From Sphaerolaimus hirsutus (taxonomy: Eukaryota > Nematoda > Chromadorea > Monhysterida > Sphaerolaimidae), in NCBI GenBank assembly GCA_964036195.1, contig OZ038454.1, positions 2,852,001-2,916,000 of the forward strand: a stretch of DNA of 64,000 nucleotides. The letters are read 5' to 3'. Under the pieces are notes generated by a model. It was not told the DNA's origin. It made no database searches and saw nothing but the letters and a program-made list of their open reading frames with translations. Below, one piece after another: positions 22,101 to 33,583 of this stretch. Within the stretch, counting starts at the first letter, position 1. The number at the start of each line of letters is the position of its first letter. The position numbers and the translations under genes are program-made.

Positions 22101-25067
22101 ACGAAAAGTTTTTTACCTTATTTTTATTTTTTAAAAATGAACAAAACATTTTTTATTATCACTAGTATAGTAGATACGTGCAAATGTGTAGCCGAATGTT
22201 TTTCGTTTTACGTGTCTGGATTTTGCTCGCTCAGAGTGTTCAATGTTTACTCTCTAGAAATGTACAAGATTGCAAAAGGGATGGAAAGTTGAAGTTGAAC
22301 CCAGGGGGCATGTTTTTAGCGGCGTACCTGTAATCTTTAATTGAGTAAACATTGCTACCGATTTTGCAATTTTAGTCAAATGTTTGCGATATTTTGAAAA
22401 TCCAGATGCGTATTTCGGAAAATAATTGGTAAAATAACTGGAAATTTTAAAATCTGAGCAACTGAAGTTTTAAAAAACCGGTAGCCATATCAAGCCTAGG
22501 AATTTTCCAATTAGTGGGTGGCTACTTAATGCAACGCGGGGCACCCCAAACGGCACTCAGTTTTCAGCGATCCCAAAGCAGCCACATTTTCGTCATCCAG
22601 AGATACGGGGGTCGAACATTTCTGAGACACAAACATAGTCATAGTCATTTNNNNNNNNNNNNNNNNNNNNNNNNNNNNNNNNNNNNNNNNNNNNNNNNNN
22701 NNNNNNNNNNNNNNNNNNNNNNNNNNNNNNNNNNNNNNNNNNNNNNNNNNNNNNNNNNNNNNNNNNNNNNNNNNNNNNNNNNNNNNNNNNNNNNNNNNNN
22801 NNNNNNNNNNNNNNNNNNNNNNNNNNNNNNNNNNNNNNNNNNNNNNNNNNCTATAGAGAAAAAGATTTTTTATTACTTTGAAAAAGTGTTCCATTTGAAA
22901 AAAAGTTACATGAAAATCAGTCATTGTCTGTCTAAAGTTTTTGGTATTCAATTCCAACAGTGATGCCATGTGAACATTTTCTCCAGTCATATTGTTTCTG
23001 ATATCATTTGTAATTTTGTTCACTGCATTTTCCACCAGTGTGGCAAACTTTTCATGGGTTTTCTGCATGGTATTTAAATATGCCTTTTTTCACACATAAT
23101 TATAGAAAAATAAAAGGTAAGTATGTACATACCATGAACTGTGCATCCAGATTGGAACATGATACTTTCTGAGTGTCCAGATATTTTTTGACACTTTCCA
23201 AGGGTGCAGATGACTTTGTTGCAGGTGGGCATGTCAAATTTTTTTCATTGAGAGTCTCCATTTTGGTCAATATTATGCCCAGATTCGAACATGAGCATGA
23301 CATGTTTTGAGCACCAAGATATTGTTTCACATTTTCCAAAATTGTTGATGACTTTATTACATTTGGGCATGTAAGGTTTTGATTCTGAATTAGTTTTTCC
23401 ATTTTAGTCAAAATGGTGGCATCATGCTGGGGGCAGTCCCAAGCCCTGTAAAGTGTAAAGTAAAGTGTCAAATGTAAAGTCAAATGCAATGTCAAGTGTC
23501 AATCAAAACAAAAAGAAAAGATTTTATTACTTGAACTTTACATGACAATTGACACTTTATTTTGCATTTGACTTTACATTTGACACTTTACTTTACACTT
23601 TACAGGGCTTGGGATTGGCACCTGTTCTGCTTCTTTTACTGCTGTTTTATCTGAAGCCAAAATCATGCTCTGTATCATTGCAATATCATTTTCATGTATT
23701 TGACATGTGACATGTTTGTCATTGATGTTTTCCTGCATTCATAGGAAACATTGCAAGCACACTCCCCCCATGTTTGTGAAAGTGAAAGTTGATAAAAAAA
23801 ACCCTACCGCTTTCGACATTGTCACGGTGTCAGAAGGCTGAGTGCGCAGGTATTCAATGTCAAATACTGCACTCGTGGTGATTGGTCCAGTTGTAGTTTT
23901 GACATTGTCAGTGATGGTGCTCGGTTTGATTGGTGTTGTTGTACTTTGTGGAATAGTGAATAATTCTGCAAAATCAGTTATCGTGTACCACTTTGTGCTT
24001 GCCGCCGCCGCCGCCGTTGTAGTTTCCAGCGTCGTACATTCCACTTCAATTTTGGGGCCAAGCCTGTAAAAAATAAATATACCTATTTAGAAATACGTAT
24101 TTAGAATAGCATTCATTGAAATATCCCCCCCCCCCCTCCCACAAAGTGAAACGACAAGTGAATTGACAAAAGTTAAATTAAAAAAATAAGAAGACATAAT
24201 TTTTTATAATACGTTTTTTGTCATTTCACTTGTCAATTCACTTACCATTTCACTTCGCATTTAAGTGTTTACTTTAACTTTGCCGTTTCACTTCTCACTT
24301 CTCATTTTGTGGAACTGATATCAGGTAAATGCGATAGATATAAGCTTGGCAATTACAAGTTGAAGTGTTTCGAAATATCAAAATACACACCCATTTCCTC
24401 TCATTATTTATATGGAATGCTTTTCGTAAAAAGTTGAATACTTTTCAATATTTTCAAAATTATAAAGGTTTTACCTGGGTGCCAAGTCATCAGCCAGATT
24501 GCAGTATTTGCCAGGTAAAATAAGTTTTTTTCCCTTATTCCACTGATAAAGTATGTCGTTCTGAAAAGTGAGAGGGGTCTGTTGAGAGGAATTATAACCG
24601 TATTTCTGCGAATAGAAGGGCCATCTTGTCGTTTTTTCTTCAAAATTAATTCACTAATATTCGCTAATAATTTTTGATTTTTGGTGTATATATTTGGCAT
24701 AATTATTCTAACAATTTAAATGCCTTTTATCGGAGATTGTCATTTTACCGTATCACCTTGAATTATCCCCCCCTTTTTCCATTGAATTGAATTAATTTAC
24801 AAAAAATTGTTGCCAAAATAATAAATCGCACTCTCTAATAACTTTTTTCGCTTCTCAAATTAGCACCCTTAAATTTTGTTGAAAGAAAAAATCCATCCCC
24901 GTGGGGGTATTTCTAGGTAATACGGTATTTAGTTTGTACCGAAATAAAGCCAGAAAGTGTACAGAAGGTGTACAGTGCACAGTCAGAATAAAAAAAAGTT
25001 ACAAAATTACCATGTCCACGTGAGCCAAATCTGCCTGCGAACAGTCGATTGCGTGAGAAGTATCCAT
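19110..25067 (-). CDS. Multi-exon gene of unknown function with a CxxC zinc-ribbon-like region
   Basis: Starts at ATG 25067 and stops at TGA 19110-19112. Exons, minus strand, with phases that agree at each checked junction: 25067-25011, 24560-24475, 24063-23808, 23732-23622, 23426-23133, 23062 into the N gap (22850), then, after an unread part, about 20680-20506, 20433-20283, 20189-19992, 19919-19754, 19678-19430 and 19344-19110. The N-terminal part is Thr/Ala-rich (TTTAAAAAS). A middle region has two similar blocks around ILTKMEKL and ILTKMETL, each followed by LTCP. The exon at 19678 carries CRYC and VCTGC, a possible zinc ribbon, followed by CYSHEPLC. The C-terminus is Lys-rich. I do not recognise the family, and a host gene or a domesticated transposon are both possible. 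The 23622/23426 junction is occupied by a MITE acting as the intron. The part between the gap and 20.7 kb is unresolved. Confidence 0.65.
20689..20863. mobile_element. GTGCC/GCCCC MITE family, CAG target duplication, inside the 19.1-25.1 kb gene
   Basis: The ends GGGGCAGTCCCAAGCCTTG and CAAGTCCTGTAAAGTG-type (inverted) finish in GATTGGCAC. CAG is duplicated at 20686-20688 and 20864-20866. On the gene's strand the borders read CTG|GTGCC...GCCCC|CTG, so unlike the copy at 23.4 kb it lacks a terminal AG. It abuts or overlaps the start of the exon ending at 20506, whose 5' border I could not fix. Confidence 0.8.
20867..22650. other. No exon recognised; C-tract MITE at 21500-21694
   Basis: Presumably intronic to the 19.1-25.1 kb gene. 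21500-21694 has ends gtatcgtatttcctcaaag and gtatttcgaggaaatacggt with C and G tracts. The rest is AT-rich with no supported coding exon, although exons next to the assembly gap could be missing. Confidence 0.5.
22651..22850. other. Assembly gap of exactly 200 N
   Basis: 200 consecutive unknown bases interrupt the gene on the minus strand. ORFs that appear to run through it are artefacts. Confidence 0.99.
23430..23621. mobile_element. GTGCC/GCCCC MITE forming a complete intron (introner-like)
   Basis: On the minus strand the exon ends ...GAACAG at 23622. The element begins GTGCCAATCCCAAGCCC and ends GGGCTTGGGACTGCCCC. CAG (23429-23427) follows and then the next exon, CATGATGCC. The intron is 23621-23427: the 192-bp element plus one copy of the duplicated CAG. 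Both flanking exons are phase 0 and continue the same coding style, so precise removal leaves the frame intact. The TIRs continue through taaagtgtaaagtaaagtgt. This is what is expected if insertion into a CAG created a GT...AG intron. Confidence 0.85.
24120..24330. mobile_element. Short palindromic element (cacaaagtgaaacgacaag type) in an intron
   Basis: cacaaagtgaaacgacaagtg near 24139 is inverted as cacttctcactt...ttgtg near 24295-24313. A long internal arm (gaattgacaaaag / gtcaattcacttac) allows a hairpin. The right end ggaactgatatcag resembles GTGCC-family ends but is diverged. It lies in the intron between the exons ending at 24475 and starting at 24063. Confidence 0.5.
24746..24927. mobile_element. 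C-tract MITE in intron 1 of the minus-strand gene
   Basis: The ends taccgtatcaccttgaatta and tatttctaggtaatacggta are inverted. C runs occur at 24768 and G runs at 24902. A solo end-like aaccgtatttctgcgaatag also occurs at 24597. Confidence 0.65.
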
Positions 25068-26487
25068 TGGGCAAATGCACCATATGCAAATTGAATGTAG
25101 GGAACTTTCATTGTCAGCTGCGGTTTTGTCATGTATATGAAATGTATATTAATGATATACATTCAAACATACCGAATAGAGTGTAGAGAAAAAAAACATA
25201 TAGCCATTTATTCATTTTGTCCAGTGTTTAGTACTCGGAATGAGAATGTAAAGTGTCGTTAGTCTGGTTAGTAAGAATGCTATATCTAGATTTTGCTGTT
25301 TTCTTATTTTCGATATTTGAATGCAAAATATCTGGATAATTGTTTTGGATACTTGAACAGCAATGCCATATTTTTAACCTTTGATTCAGTACTTTTTTAG
25401 ATTTGATATGTTTCCGAGCAGACTGAGGAAATGGCAACGATTTAGTTTCTTTACACTCTATTCATTTTTTGTAGACTCGTGAGTTGCTACATATGAAGGG
25501 GGGCGTTTTTTTACTTTTCATTTCAGTTTTACGTTTATGTCGTTTATGTTGTCGTTTTTTAGTACGCGTAAATCATCGTTGGCACACTTCCAGCGGGAAC
25601 CACGCGTGCGTACAAGGTGTAAAGTAACCGGAGTATGCTATTTACATGACATACATCATTCCGGAGGGGGTGGGGGGTTAATTCGAAGAGGGTAATTCAA
25701 AGTAATATGGTATTCAACTATGTTCTTAGATATTTAAAAGCATATCATATTAGTTTTCTACTAGTATAAGCTCAATATAATATTTACCCAAATACCGTGT
25801 TTCCTCGAAATACCATATTACTTTGAATTACCCCCCCTTCGAATAAACCCCCCACCCTCTCCGGAATGATGTATGCCATGTACGTAATAAATACACCATA
25901 TATGCAATGTTCATGATGTATTTATTATTGTTAATTTACACCGCAGCTTTAATTAGACTTGTTTGTGTAGTTATAACCCCTCCACCCCCATCGAATAAGC
26001 ACCCCTTGAATTAAACACTCATTCTCAAATTTTATTGATGAAATAATAACTCTTTATGGGGGTATTTTGAGGTAATACAATATTATATAAACTTAGAGTA
26101 TCACATGCTGCTGAGTATCATGTCTGCCAGTGTGAGGGCGATGTGAGTTCCTGAGTATTGGGATGTGGAATTGACAAGTGCGGATTTTTTTTCTCCTTAA
26201 ATGGCACAGGAAATTTATTTATTGAGTGATAAAATGGTTTTTTACTGAATAAACTATTTATGCTTACACAAATATCTAAAAAAATTATTTTCTACTTAAA
26301 TGACATCACTTTGTGAGGTGCCAAGTACTTGAAAGTTTTGTGATAAATTAATACAGTTCTCACAGATTTGTCAAGTACTTGACATAGTGATGTGTTTAGA
26401 TCTTTACACTGACATATTACTCCCCCCCCCATTTTTTGTAATTTTTTATTCTATTATCTAAATTACTCGATTTTCAGGTATTTATAT
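25068..26487. other. Upstream/intergenic DNA with composite C-tract MITE at ~25667-26086
   Basis: 25667-25714 (gggttaattcg, gtaattcaaagtaatatgg) and 25792-25860 (accatattactttgaatta) are inverted relative to each other. 26062-26086 has a third end (gtattttgaggtaatac). The arrangement suggests two overlapping or nested elements. The rest shows no coding signal. The promoter of the minus-strand gene must lie near 25068-25300, but no element was recognised. Confidence 0.45.
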
Positions 26488-29400
26488 ATGCATTGTGCTG
26501 TGGCTATTCTGCTCGCCAGCTTATTTGTATATTCAATTGAGCTGGCTGGCAAGGGGAAAGCAGATTGTGGAGTTAATCAAAAATTAAAATTTGATTTTCT
26601 ACATTTTGAAGGCGACTCCAAAGCAGAGAAAATAATTGAACAGTTCAAGGAGCCATTGGAGCAGCTTGAAATAGAGTTTGGCTCAGTGACAAGCATTGAT
26701 GAAAGTGGCAAACAAAAAACAGAAACAGCAACAGAGGCGGGGAAGGAAAGCTTTGCAGGAAAGGTTTGTTTCTACTTTTTTTACAAAACCCCTCCCTTCA
26801 AAAAATGTGAATTTTTTGCTTCTTTTTTCAGTCTAGCTCGTCAGACTCCGGTACCATCGCCAGAATCGGAGAATCCAGTGGAGCTGTTCAGGGAGCAGAG
26901 GATTTTACTGTTGCTTCAACTTTTGCTGCTGGCTACCCTGATACAACTGGGACACCAAAGTCAACCTTCTGGAAATCTGGTTAGTACTTCAATTGTCCAC
27001 ATGCATGCATGCTATATACTTGTGTACATACATGTACATACACAAACACATACCCCACCCCCCTCATTACAGGTGCATCTGCCACATTCTTGGCAATTGT
27101 CCACGACGTGCTCATTGAGTGCAGCAGTGGTGCAGAAGAAGCTGAGCAAGAAGTAGAACAGAGACAGAACTTGGTGGAGGTGACAAAGGTGGATTCTATT
27201 GTTCCCCCTAAGATACGTTCAAGAGGTCGCGGTCGCTGCCTGAAGGGAACTGCAAAGTTGGAGGACGTTAAAGTGTTTGTGGGACCGGAAGCAAGAAAGC
27301 CTACAAAGGTGCCAATTGAGGGAATTGATGTGGAATCAGAGTCCACAGCAAGGTCATTTTTTATTGATAAAAATGCAAAAAATTAGTGAGGAGAGTACAT
27401 AATATGAATAATGAGTAAATGCGAATGTCATTTAAGCATGTCTTATAAACATTTATATATACTCAGGTGTGGCGGAAGTGCCGGCATCAATACAAGACAC
27501 AACACAGCAGACATCATTGATTCAGGGAAGGGCACAGTCGCCAGGACCGATCATTGCATCGATTCCTGTGTCCCAGCTGCCGTGTGTGACAGTGGAACAG
27601 CTGAGAAGCCAGCAAGCAGGCTGTCCGCAGCGGAAACCCTTTAAGGTATAAACGCGTTACGCGTGGCCTTAAAGAGTTTCCCAACACGCAAGCGCTCTGG
27701 CTCATGCATGCGCACAAATGCAAGCGCGCATAAACACGTCGCTTAAAGCGACTCCCAAATTATCGACGCGCAAGCGCGCACACGCTAAAGTGTTTGCCAC
27801 TCTGGAAACCCTCTGTTAAAGGGTTTCCATGAGCGCAAGCGCTTTAAGAAAAATATAACCTAACTGGCTTTATGACGTAACACCATTAAAACCTTGGCAA
27901 AACTTAAAAAACGGCTAAAATAAAGTGAAAAACGGCTAGTCAAAAATAAATAAGGAATAAAAAGTGAAGTAAAAGGAAGTGAAGTGAAGTGTCAAGTGTG
28001 TGTAAAACGTAAAAATAATGCACCACCATGTAAAACAGTACTTTGTTGATCTCAGTGAGTGACACTATTTTTTATCTAACCCACAATTGCTGTGTCGATA
28101 GTTTAAAAAAATAAGTCACTTTGCGAATAATCATAAGCAAATTTAAAAAGTGAAATAGCGCGGGAAAACTAGCAGCACTTGCGCGGAGCAACTGCACGTG
28201 CAGGCAAACCTTATTTGGTTGCACGCGATTCTTCCAACCCACCCGATTATAGACTAGTGCCATACATGAGTTATGTCGGTGACACTAAAATGGCAATGGA
28301 GTGAATGAGTAGCTGTTGGACAGGAAAAACATAGACACGTCACACACACTGGATGTCAACTTAATTTGTGTCAACTAAATTTTATTGGATAATGTGATTT
28401 CAACTTTCCTAGCTGATAGAGCATAATTAATTTTGTTATAATTAGAGCATTGATTTTGCATTATGACACTTAATTTTCATTGTTTCTGTAAAGTGTGATG
28501 CTGTAAAACAAATTTTTTGTGCCATTTAGTTGACATTGATATGGATTTAGTTGACACACATTTGTGATGTCAACTAGCGTGTGTGAGCCTATAGCTGCAG
28601 CCGCGGCAAGTTCATAGGGCCGATATACTAAATGTAAATTGTATGCTATGTATTGGTGTATCACCAATCAATAATTATTGAGTGGTCTCACTTTGAGCAT
28701 CTGCAATGCTCGTGCATGCATGGTGGCAAATCGCTCAGTGAAATAACATGGCAAAAACTACCTGGGCCTGCGCGGAACAACTGCACACACGACTTATCGC
28801 GGGCCACTGATTGAAATAGCGTTCCAAAAATGTCAGGAGATTTATTTTCCTGAGGGGTTTTACTATATTTAATTTATGAGAAGAAATATAAAAAATCTGT
28901 TATTTATACTTAGTTATTTATTTTCTCAGCATTTTTCAGATATTTATTTTAAAAAAACTTTTGAGAGATTTTCTGAGATTATATTTTCTGAAAAACACCC
29001 ATTTTTGGAATGCTAGATGGGAAGGGGAAACAGCAACGTCGATAAAATTAGGACTATATGTAGGAATTCATTCCGTCAACTCATGCATTCCAGGTATTTA
29101 ACAGTTCGATGACAAGAAAAAAAGTAACAATTCTAAAACAATCTCAAAGCATACATGCTACATGTTGAAAAATAAATACTGCGGTATGCGTGTTTGTGAG
29201 TTTTGGCTTTATTTAATTACTAATTGCTAATTGTTGGATTTAATGGGACACACAGCAAAAATACCGTCATTATGTACTAATTAATTTCTTAACACATTTC
29301 GCGGTGGTAAACATGAACTCATTTTGCACTAACGGGGTTCCCAAACTCACAAACGCGCACACCTAAAGCGTCTCCCCCCGGCAAGCGCGCAGTGGCACAT

Positions 29401-31386
29401 GCGCTACGCGACTGCAGCGGCGGGAACCACGCGCCTTAAAGCGGTTCCCCCCCGCAAACACTTTAGTGGCATTGGCTTAACGCGACTCCGATTTGGCAGT
29501 CGCTTTAAGAATAAACGCGCTGGAAACACTACGCGTTTCCGGCGCGGTCAGCCTGCCAGCAAGCGAATCAGTCGTCGGTGATTACAAGGCTAAACTTTGC
29601 GGCACTGAATCAGAGCGCCGCAGGTCCAAGAGTAAACTCAATTGTGGCAGAGCTGATAGGGGACGAAACGTTGGTGGTGAACGGTGCAGTAAGCAGGCCA
29701 GAAGAGACAGTCAGAACAGCGGAGATGGTTCGAACAAAATGGACAGTTCGTCGCGATGCAGCGATGACAAACTATTTACGCAATGTGCGCAGGAGAACAG
29801 CGGCAGAGGAACAGGAAGCGACAAACAGTCAGGAACAGCCCCCACAGACATCATCAACGACGGATGTTGGACCGGTGTCGGGAGTACCCAAGAGAAAAAG
29901 GGAAAGCAGTGCGGAGACGGTTGCGGCATTGAGTGTGCTGGATGCATGCAGAGCAGTGGTAAGAGAAGTGACGAAGGGTCAGTCAAAGGTTCAGAGGACA
30001 GGCAATGCGACGTCCCCGCCGACCCCGATTCCGAGTCCACAGGAGGAGGAGGAGGAGGAGGAGGAGGAGGAGGAAGTGGAAGTGGAAACAGAAGAGGAGG
30101 AGGAAACGGAGGAGGTGGAAACCGAGGGGGAGGAAATGAACGAGAATCTGAAAAATGTGAAAGGAGGGATGGACATGTTGCTGCAGAGAGCAGAGGATTC
30201 TCTGGCAGATGCGGAGCGGGGATTGAAGCGGGCAAAGCTTGTAGAAATCGACACAGAGGAGGGGAGGGAAGCTGCTGTGGAGGAGATGACTTATATATTG
30301 TCCTGGGTGGATCGAGCCCTGACGAAGGCAGAACGGTCAATACATGGGGCGAAAGAGATTCAGCGTGTGTCGGATCGGATGGTGGAATTGATGCAGAAAG
30401 AGGTGGAAATGAGACGGGAACAGATAGAAATGCTGAAACAGTACCATCAAATGGAGATGGAGAGAGTAGAGAAGACAAAGGTGACTCCCACAATGAAAAA
30501 AGAAGAAAAAATGGTGCAGAAGGTTTCTCAGGTACCGGGACAAAAATTACAAAGGAGTGTTCAAAAGAGCAGCTCGAAGGAATCAGCAAGGCGAAGGTTG
30601 TTTTCGCCAGTGCTGAAGAACGGAAGGAGTTCTTCTGCAGTGAACAAGGAAAAAGTGCCAGAAAAGAATGGGAAAAGTCTGTCGAAAAGGGCCATCAAGA
30701 AAAGCAGCACCAGCTCACAATCACCATCCCCCCGGACAATGACATTGAGAAGTGCAAAAATACGGGAGGAATTGGAACGAGTACTGGGAAACAATGCAAC
30801 AAAAGACAGCTCACAGCAAGTGGAAAGTTGGAAAGAGTTGTTAAAGGACTCAAAGACACAGAAAAGTCAAGAAATGTCCAAGACATCACCATCAGAGAAT
30901 GTACAGATACAGGAGGAGGAGGAAACTGGAGAAAATCTGGATCTGGAGAGTCTGCCAGCGGAAACGGCAAAAATGAAGGAAATGTTGGAGATGAGTCCAG
31001 ATGGACAGTTGGATATGTGCCCCCGTTTGAGACAAATTGCACGTCGGCAGCTGAACTTGCCAGCACTCAGCAAATTATCAGAATTGCTAACCCAGGAGAG
31101 ACAGAAGGCGCTGTCTGCATTGAAAGGGGGCAATCAGTCAGAAGCCAAGCACCGCGCAATGACAGAACTGGATATACTGTCTGTTATGTCAGTCAGGGCG
31201 TCGGCCAATCCACACATGGACGCATGTCCAGAGGCAGATCTGGACATTCTGGTGAGAGGCGCAGAGGAGAGTGCAATTTGCGACCTGCTTCAATTGAACC
31301 CCATAATGGATGTAATTCCCAAAATGACGGAACAGCTGCGTCAAGTGGCTCGCAAGAAGTTGCGTTGGCCAGAACACGATCAGTAG
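26488..31386 (+). CDS. Multi-exon gene of unknown function encoding an acidic, helical protein with an NLS-like motif
   Basis: Proposed exons: about 26488-26763, 26832-26979, 27073-27352, 27467-27645 and 29560-31386 (stop TAG). Introns 1 and 2 have clear GT...ttttttcag / ttacag borders and keep phase. The exon 3/4 phase does not agree with the most protein-like frame of exon 4, so that junction is unresolved. The long last exon (about 600 codons) encodes a nuclear-localisation-like PKRKRE, a Glu run, Glu/Lys/Met-rich helical stretches and, near the C-terminus, two related blocks (CPRLRQIARRQLNLP and IPKMTEQLRQVARKKLRWP). I do not recognise the family. It might be part of the Polinton-like element, which starts just to the right on the opposite strand, or a host gene. 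The first exon's start is uncertain. Confidence 0.5.
27646..29559. repeat. 1.9-kb intron bounded by two CpG-rich arrays of TTAAAG / CGCAAGCGC words
   Basis: 27637-27850 and 29340-29530 are each built from short recurring blocks: (c)ttaaag(c/a)g followed by tttccc or gactccc, alternating with cgcaagcgcgca. ctttaag-ataaacgcg occurs at both edges (about 27640 and 29505). The 1.5 kb between is AT-rich and contains a TIR element (28341-28592) plus a diverged direct repeat (gcgcggagcaactgcac near 28190, gcgcggaacaactgcac near 28778). The exon before ends at AAG|GTATAA and a matching-phase acceptor is tgccag at 29559. The arrays probably mark the ends of an inserted element. Confidence 0.5.
28341..28592. 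mobile_element. TIR element, 'cacacacactggatgtcaac' ends
   Basis: gtcacacacactggatgtca at the left is inverted at the right as tgatgtcaactagcgtgtgtg, with inner arms gtgtcaactaaat / atttagttgacac. The same family appears at 62563-62701 (cacacacgctagttgacatc). It lies in the large intron of the plus-strand gene. Confidence 0.7.
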
Positions 31387-31433
31387 ATGAGAGTAGAAAT
31401 GTACTTTGGCAGGCTGGACGACAGCCGTATAAT

Positions 31434-33583
31434 ATGTTTGCACCGACACCAGCGCCATTGTCATATGGTCAAATGCCACTAGGGCAACAAATGCACCTGT
31501 TACAAAGTCAGACACAGCAAAGACAGATGTCACATGGCCAGCAAATCATGCAAATGGGGCAAATGGGGCAAATGGCAATGCAATTCCCATGCAATCAGCC
31601 ACAAATGGGAGGCATGCCATGGACAAGGTTTCTAAACAATCCGATGCAAATGGCCTGTCAAATGCAAATGGCACAACCACCACAGATGGCACAAACACCA
31701 ATTGCTGCAATGGAAACAATGTCATCAACACCTGTCAGGCCATTCCCACCACCATATCCAACGACATCAAATGTTCCAGGAATGTCAGAAATGCCACCAC
31801 AGAATCCATTTCGAATGTCCCCCATGGAAAATCCACCAATGTATTCCGCTGTGAAAATAAAGGGTGGAATGGAAGAAAGTGAAAGGCAGTTGCATTTCCA
31901 GCAACAACACATTCAGCAACAGATGCACCAACATGCAACATCTCAGATGCAGCAACACATGATTCAAGCGCAACAGTTACAAGGATTGCAGCAACAACCA
32001 CTTCAACAGGCACAGCTGGTCCAGCAGGAACAGCCACCACAACAGCAGCAGACACCACAACCACAGTTAACAAAGAAAAAGAAAAGAAACAAAAAAAGTG
32101 TACCTGCAATAGAGCCAGAAAAGAAAACAGAAAGGTTGGGTGCTGTGGTCGTTAGCCAGGAAGCTGCAAGAACCCAGATTGAACGGAATGTGTGTGTTGG
32201 ACGGGCGGAACAGGAAGCAAGGGAGTTATACAATGCTGCGGATTGTGCAATGTTGGCAGCAACATTATCATGCACAAAGTTTTTAATGATGGAGAGTGTG
32301 GTGCAGCAAGAAAGTAATGGAGGAATTAACCTGGAAGAATTGAACAAGGATCAATTGTTAGACGTGCCCTCGTTTGCCTTTGATGTGGTGTGGGAGTTGC
32401 CTGGGAATAATGGAGAAACATATGTGCAGAAAAAAGGTGAACTGTGCCCAAAAGCTGTGGGGAAAAAGATTGCCACTCACTTGAACAGCGGCCTGCCTGT
32501 CAGATTGCACCGTCCAATTTCTAGCCATACGCACAGAATGGGCTTAAACAACCCAATCATTGTGACACTGAGAAGAAATCGAGATTTGAATGGGGTGGAT
32601 CTTGGCGACACATATTTGACCAGAAGCGGACGCGTGACCAGTATGAAAAGAAGCCGTCAAATTGGTGACAGCAGCAGCACCAGTTGTAGCAGCAGTGGCA
32701 ATCAGCAACAACAACAGAATTCATTGGTCATGTATGCCACAGTGAAAAGGGGCTATGGTGAACCGCCCCTGCCATGGTTTGAATTCCCAGTAGTGCAAAT
32801 GACAGTGGACAGTGCAACAAAGCAACCACAACTCAAAGTGACTGGACATGTTGGTTTGGAGTTTTTTATGCACATGTATACATATATACGTACACACTCA
32901 TTACACATTTGACAGATTCCGCGCGCAACCTCGGTCACTTCATTGCAAGAGGGATTTGTTGAGACATTGGAATCTGCGGCAGAGGACCTGGAGCAGAAAC
33001 AACGCTCAAATGCAGTGTATTATCCTGAAGGCAGCAGTACATTGGACAAACAAGATGGACAGAATCAACAGGACAAGGATTCCACTCTGATGCCACCACC
33101 TGTGGATGTGCCAAAATGGTCCAAGAAGGCTGTCAAGTTATGGGAGCCAAACATCCATGAACTGATCATGCAGAAAATCATGCAGTGGAAACAGTGTGAA
33201 AAAGCGTTGGCGGAAATGCTTCAGTTTCATTTCAATCCAAACCAAGAACCCAGGCAACCGCTGCGCACTGATTACCCCCGTGGGCTCGGCTCAACTGATC
33301 CAAATACAACTGGTCATGTAAAGTACCAAAACAATGAAAATGCCAGTGCAGTGTCAACAAATGGATTGGAGCTGTGGCAGGATTGTCGGTCAGTTTCTGT
33401 AGTAGCAATGTCGAAATGTGTGGGGGTGGGTGAACAAAAACATATTTAATTTGAAATTGCAGATTCTGCAACACCAAGGAAGCCACCCATCACTTCTTCA
33501 TCAGATGCGCACACTGCGATTGTGAGGGCAACATGAGAGTGAATCAAAATGCATTCATTGACAGTTGTTGCAAAAAAATGTGA
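31434..33583 (+). CDS. Q/M-rich protein with a Cys-rich C-terminus, unknown function
   Basis: The proposed start is ATG 31434, in a frame different from the preceding gene's last exon. The frame is in fact open far upstream, so this may instead be a continuation of that gene through splicing or frameshifting. Exons: 31434-32849, 32916 to about 33390, and 33463-33583 (stop TGA). The junction at 32849/32916 is phase 0 with acceptor tttgacag. The first 200 residues are Met/Gln/Pro-rich, then a basic KKKKRNKK, then a compact region around WELPGNNGETYV and WFEFPVVQM. The last exon carries FCNTKEATHHFF and CAHCDCEG, a possible zinc-binding end. It is tail-to-tail with the major capsid gene. Low-complexity Q-rich regions are common in transcription regulators, but I assign no function. 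Confidence 0.55.

Noticed and set aside
22514..23068. ORFs on both strands running through the N block
   Set aside because: The middle is unknown sequence. Only the minus-strand part right of 22850 fits an exon.
29711..30589. 292-codon minus-strand ORF rich in Pro and Ser
   Set aside because: It is antisense to the purine-rich plus-strand exon. Its composition is what the reverse of Glu/Lys/Arg-rich coding gives, and it has no splice or start context.
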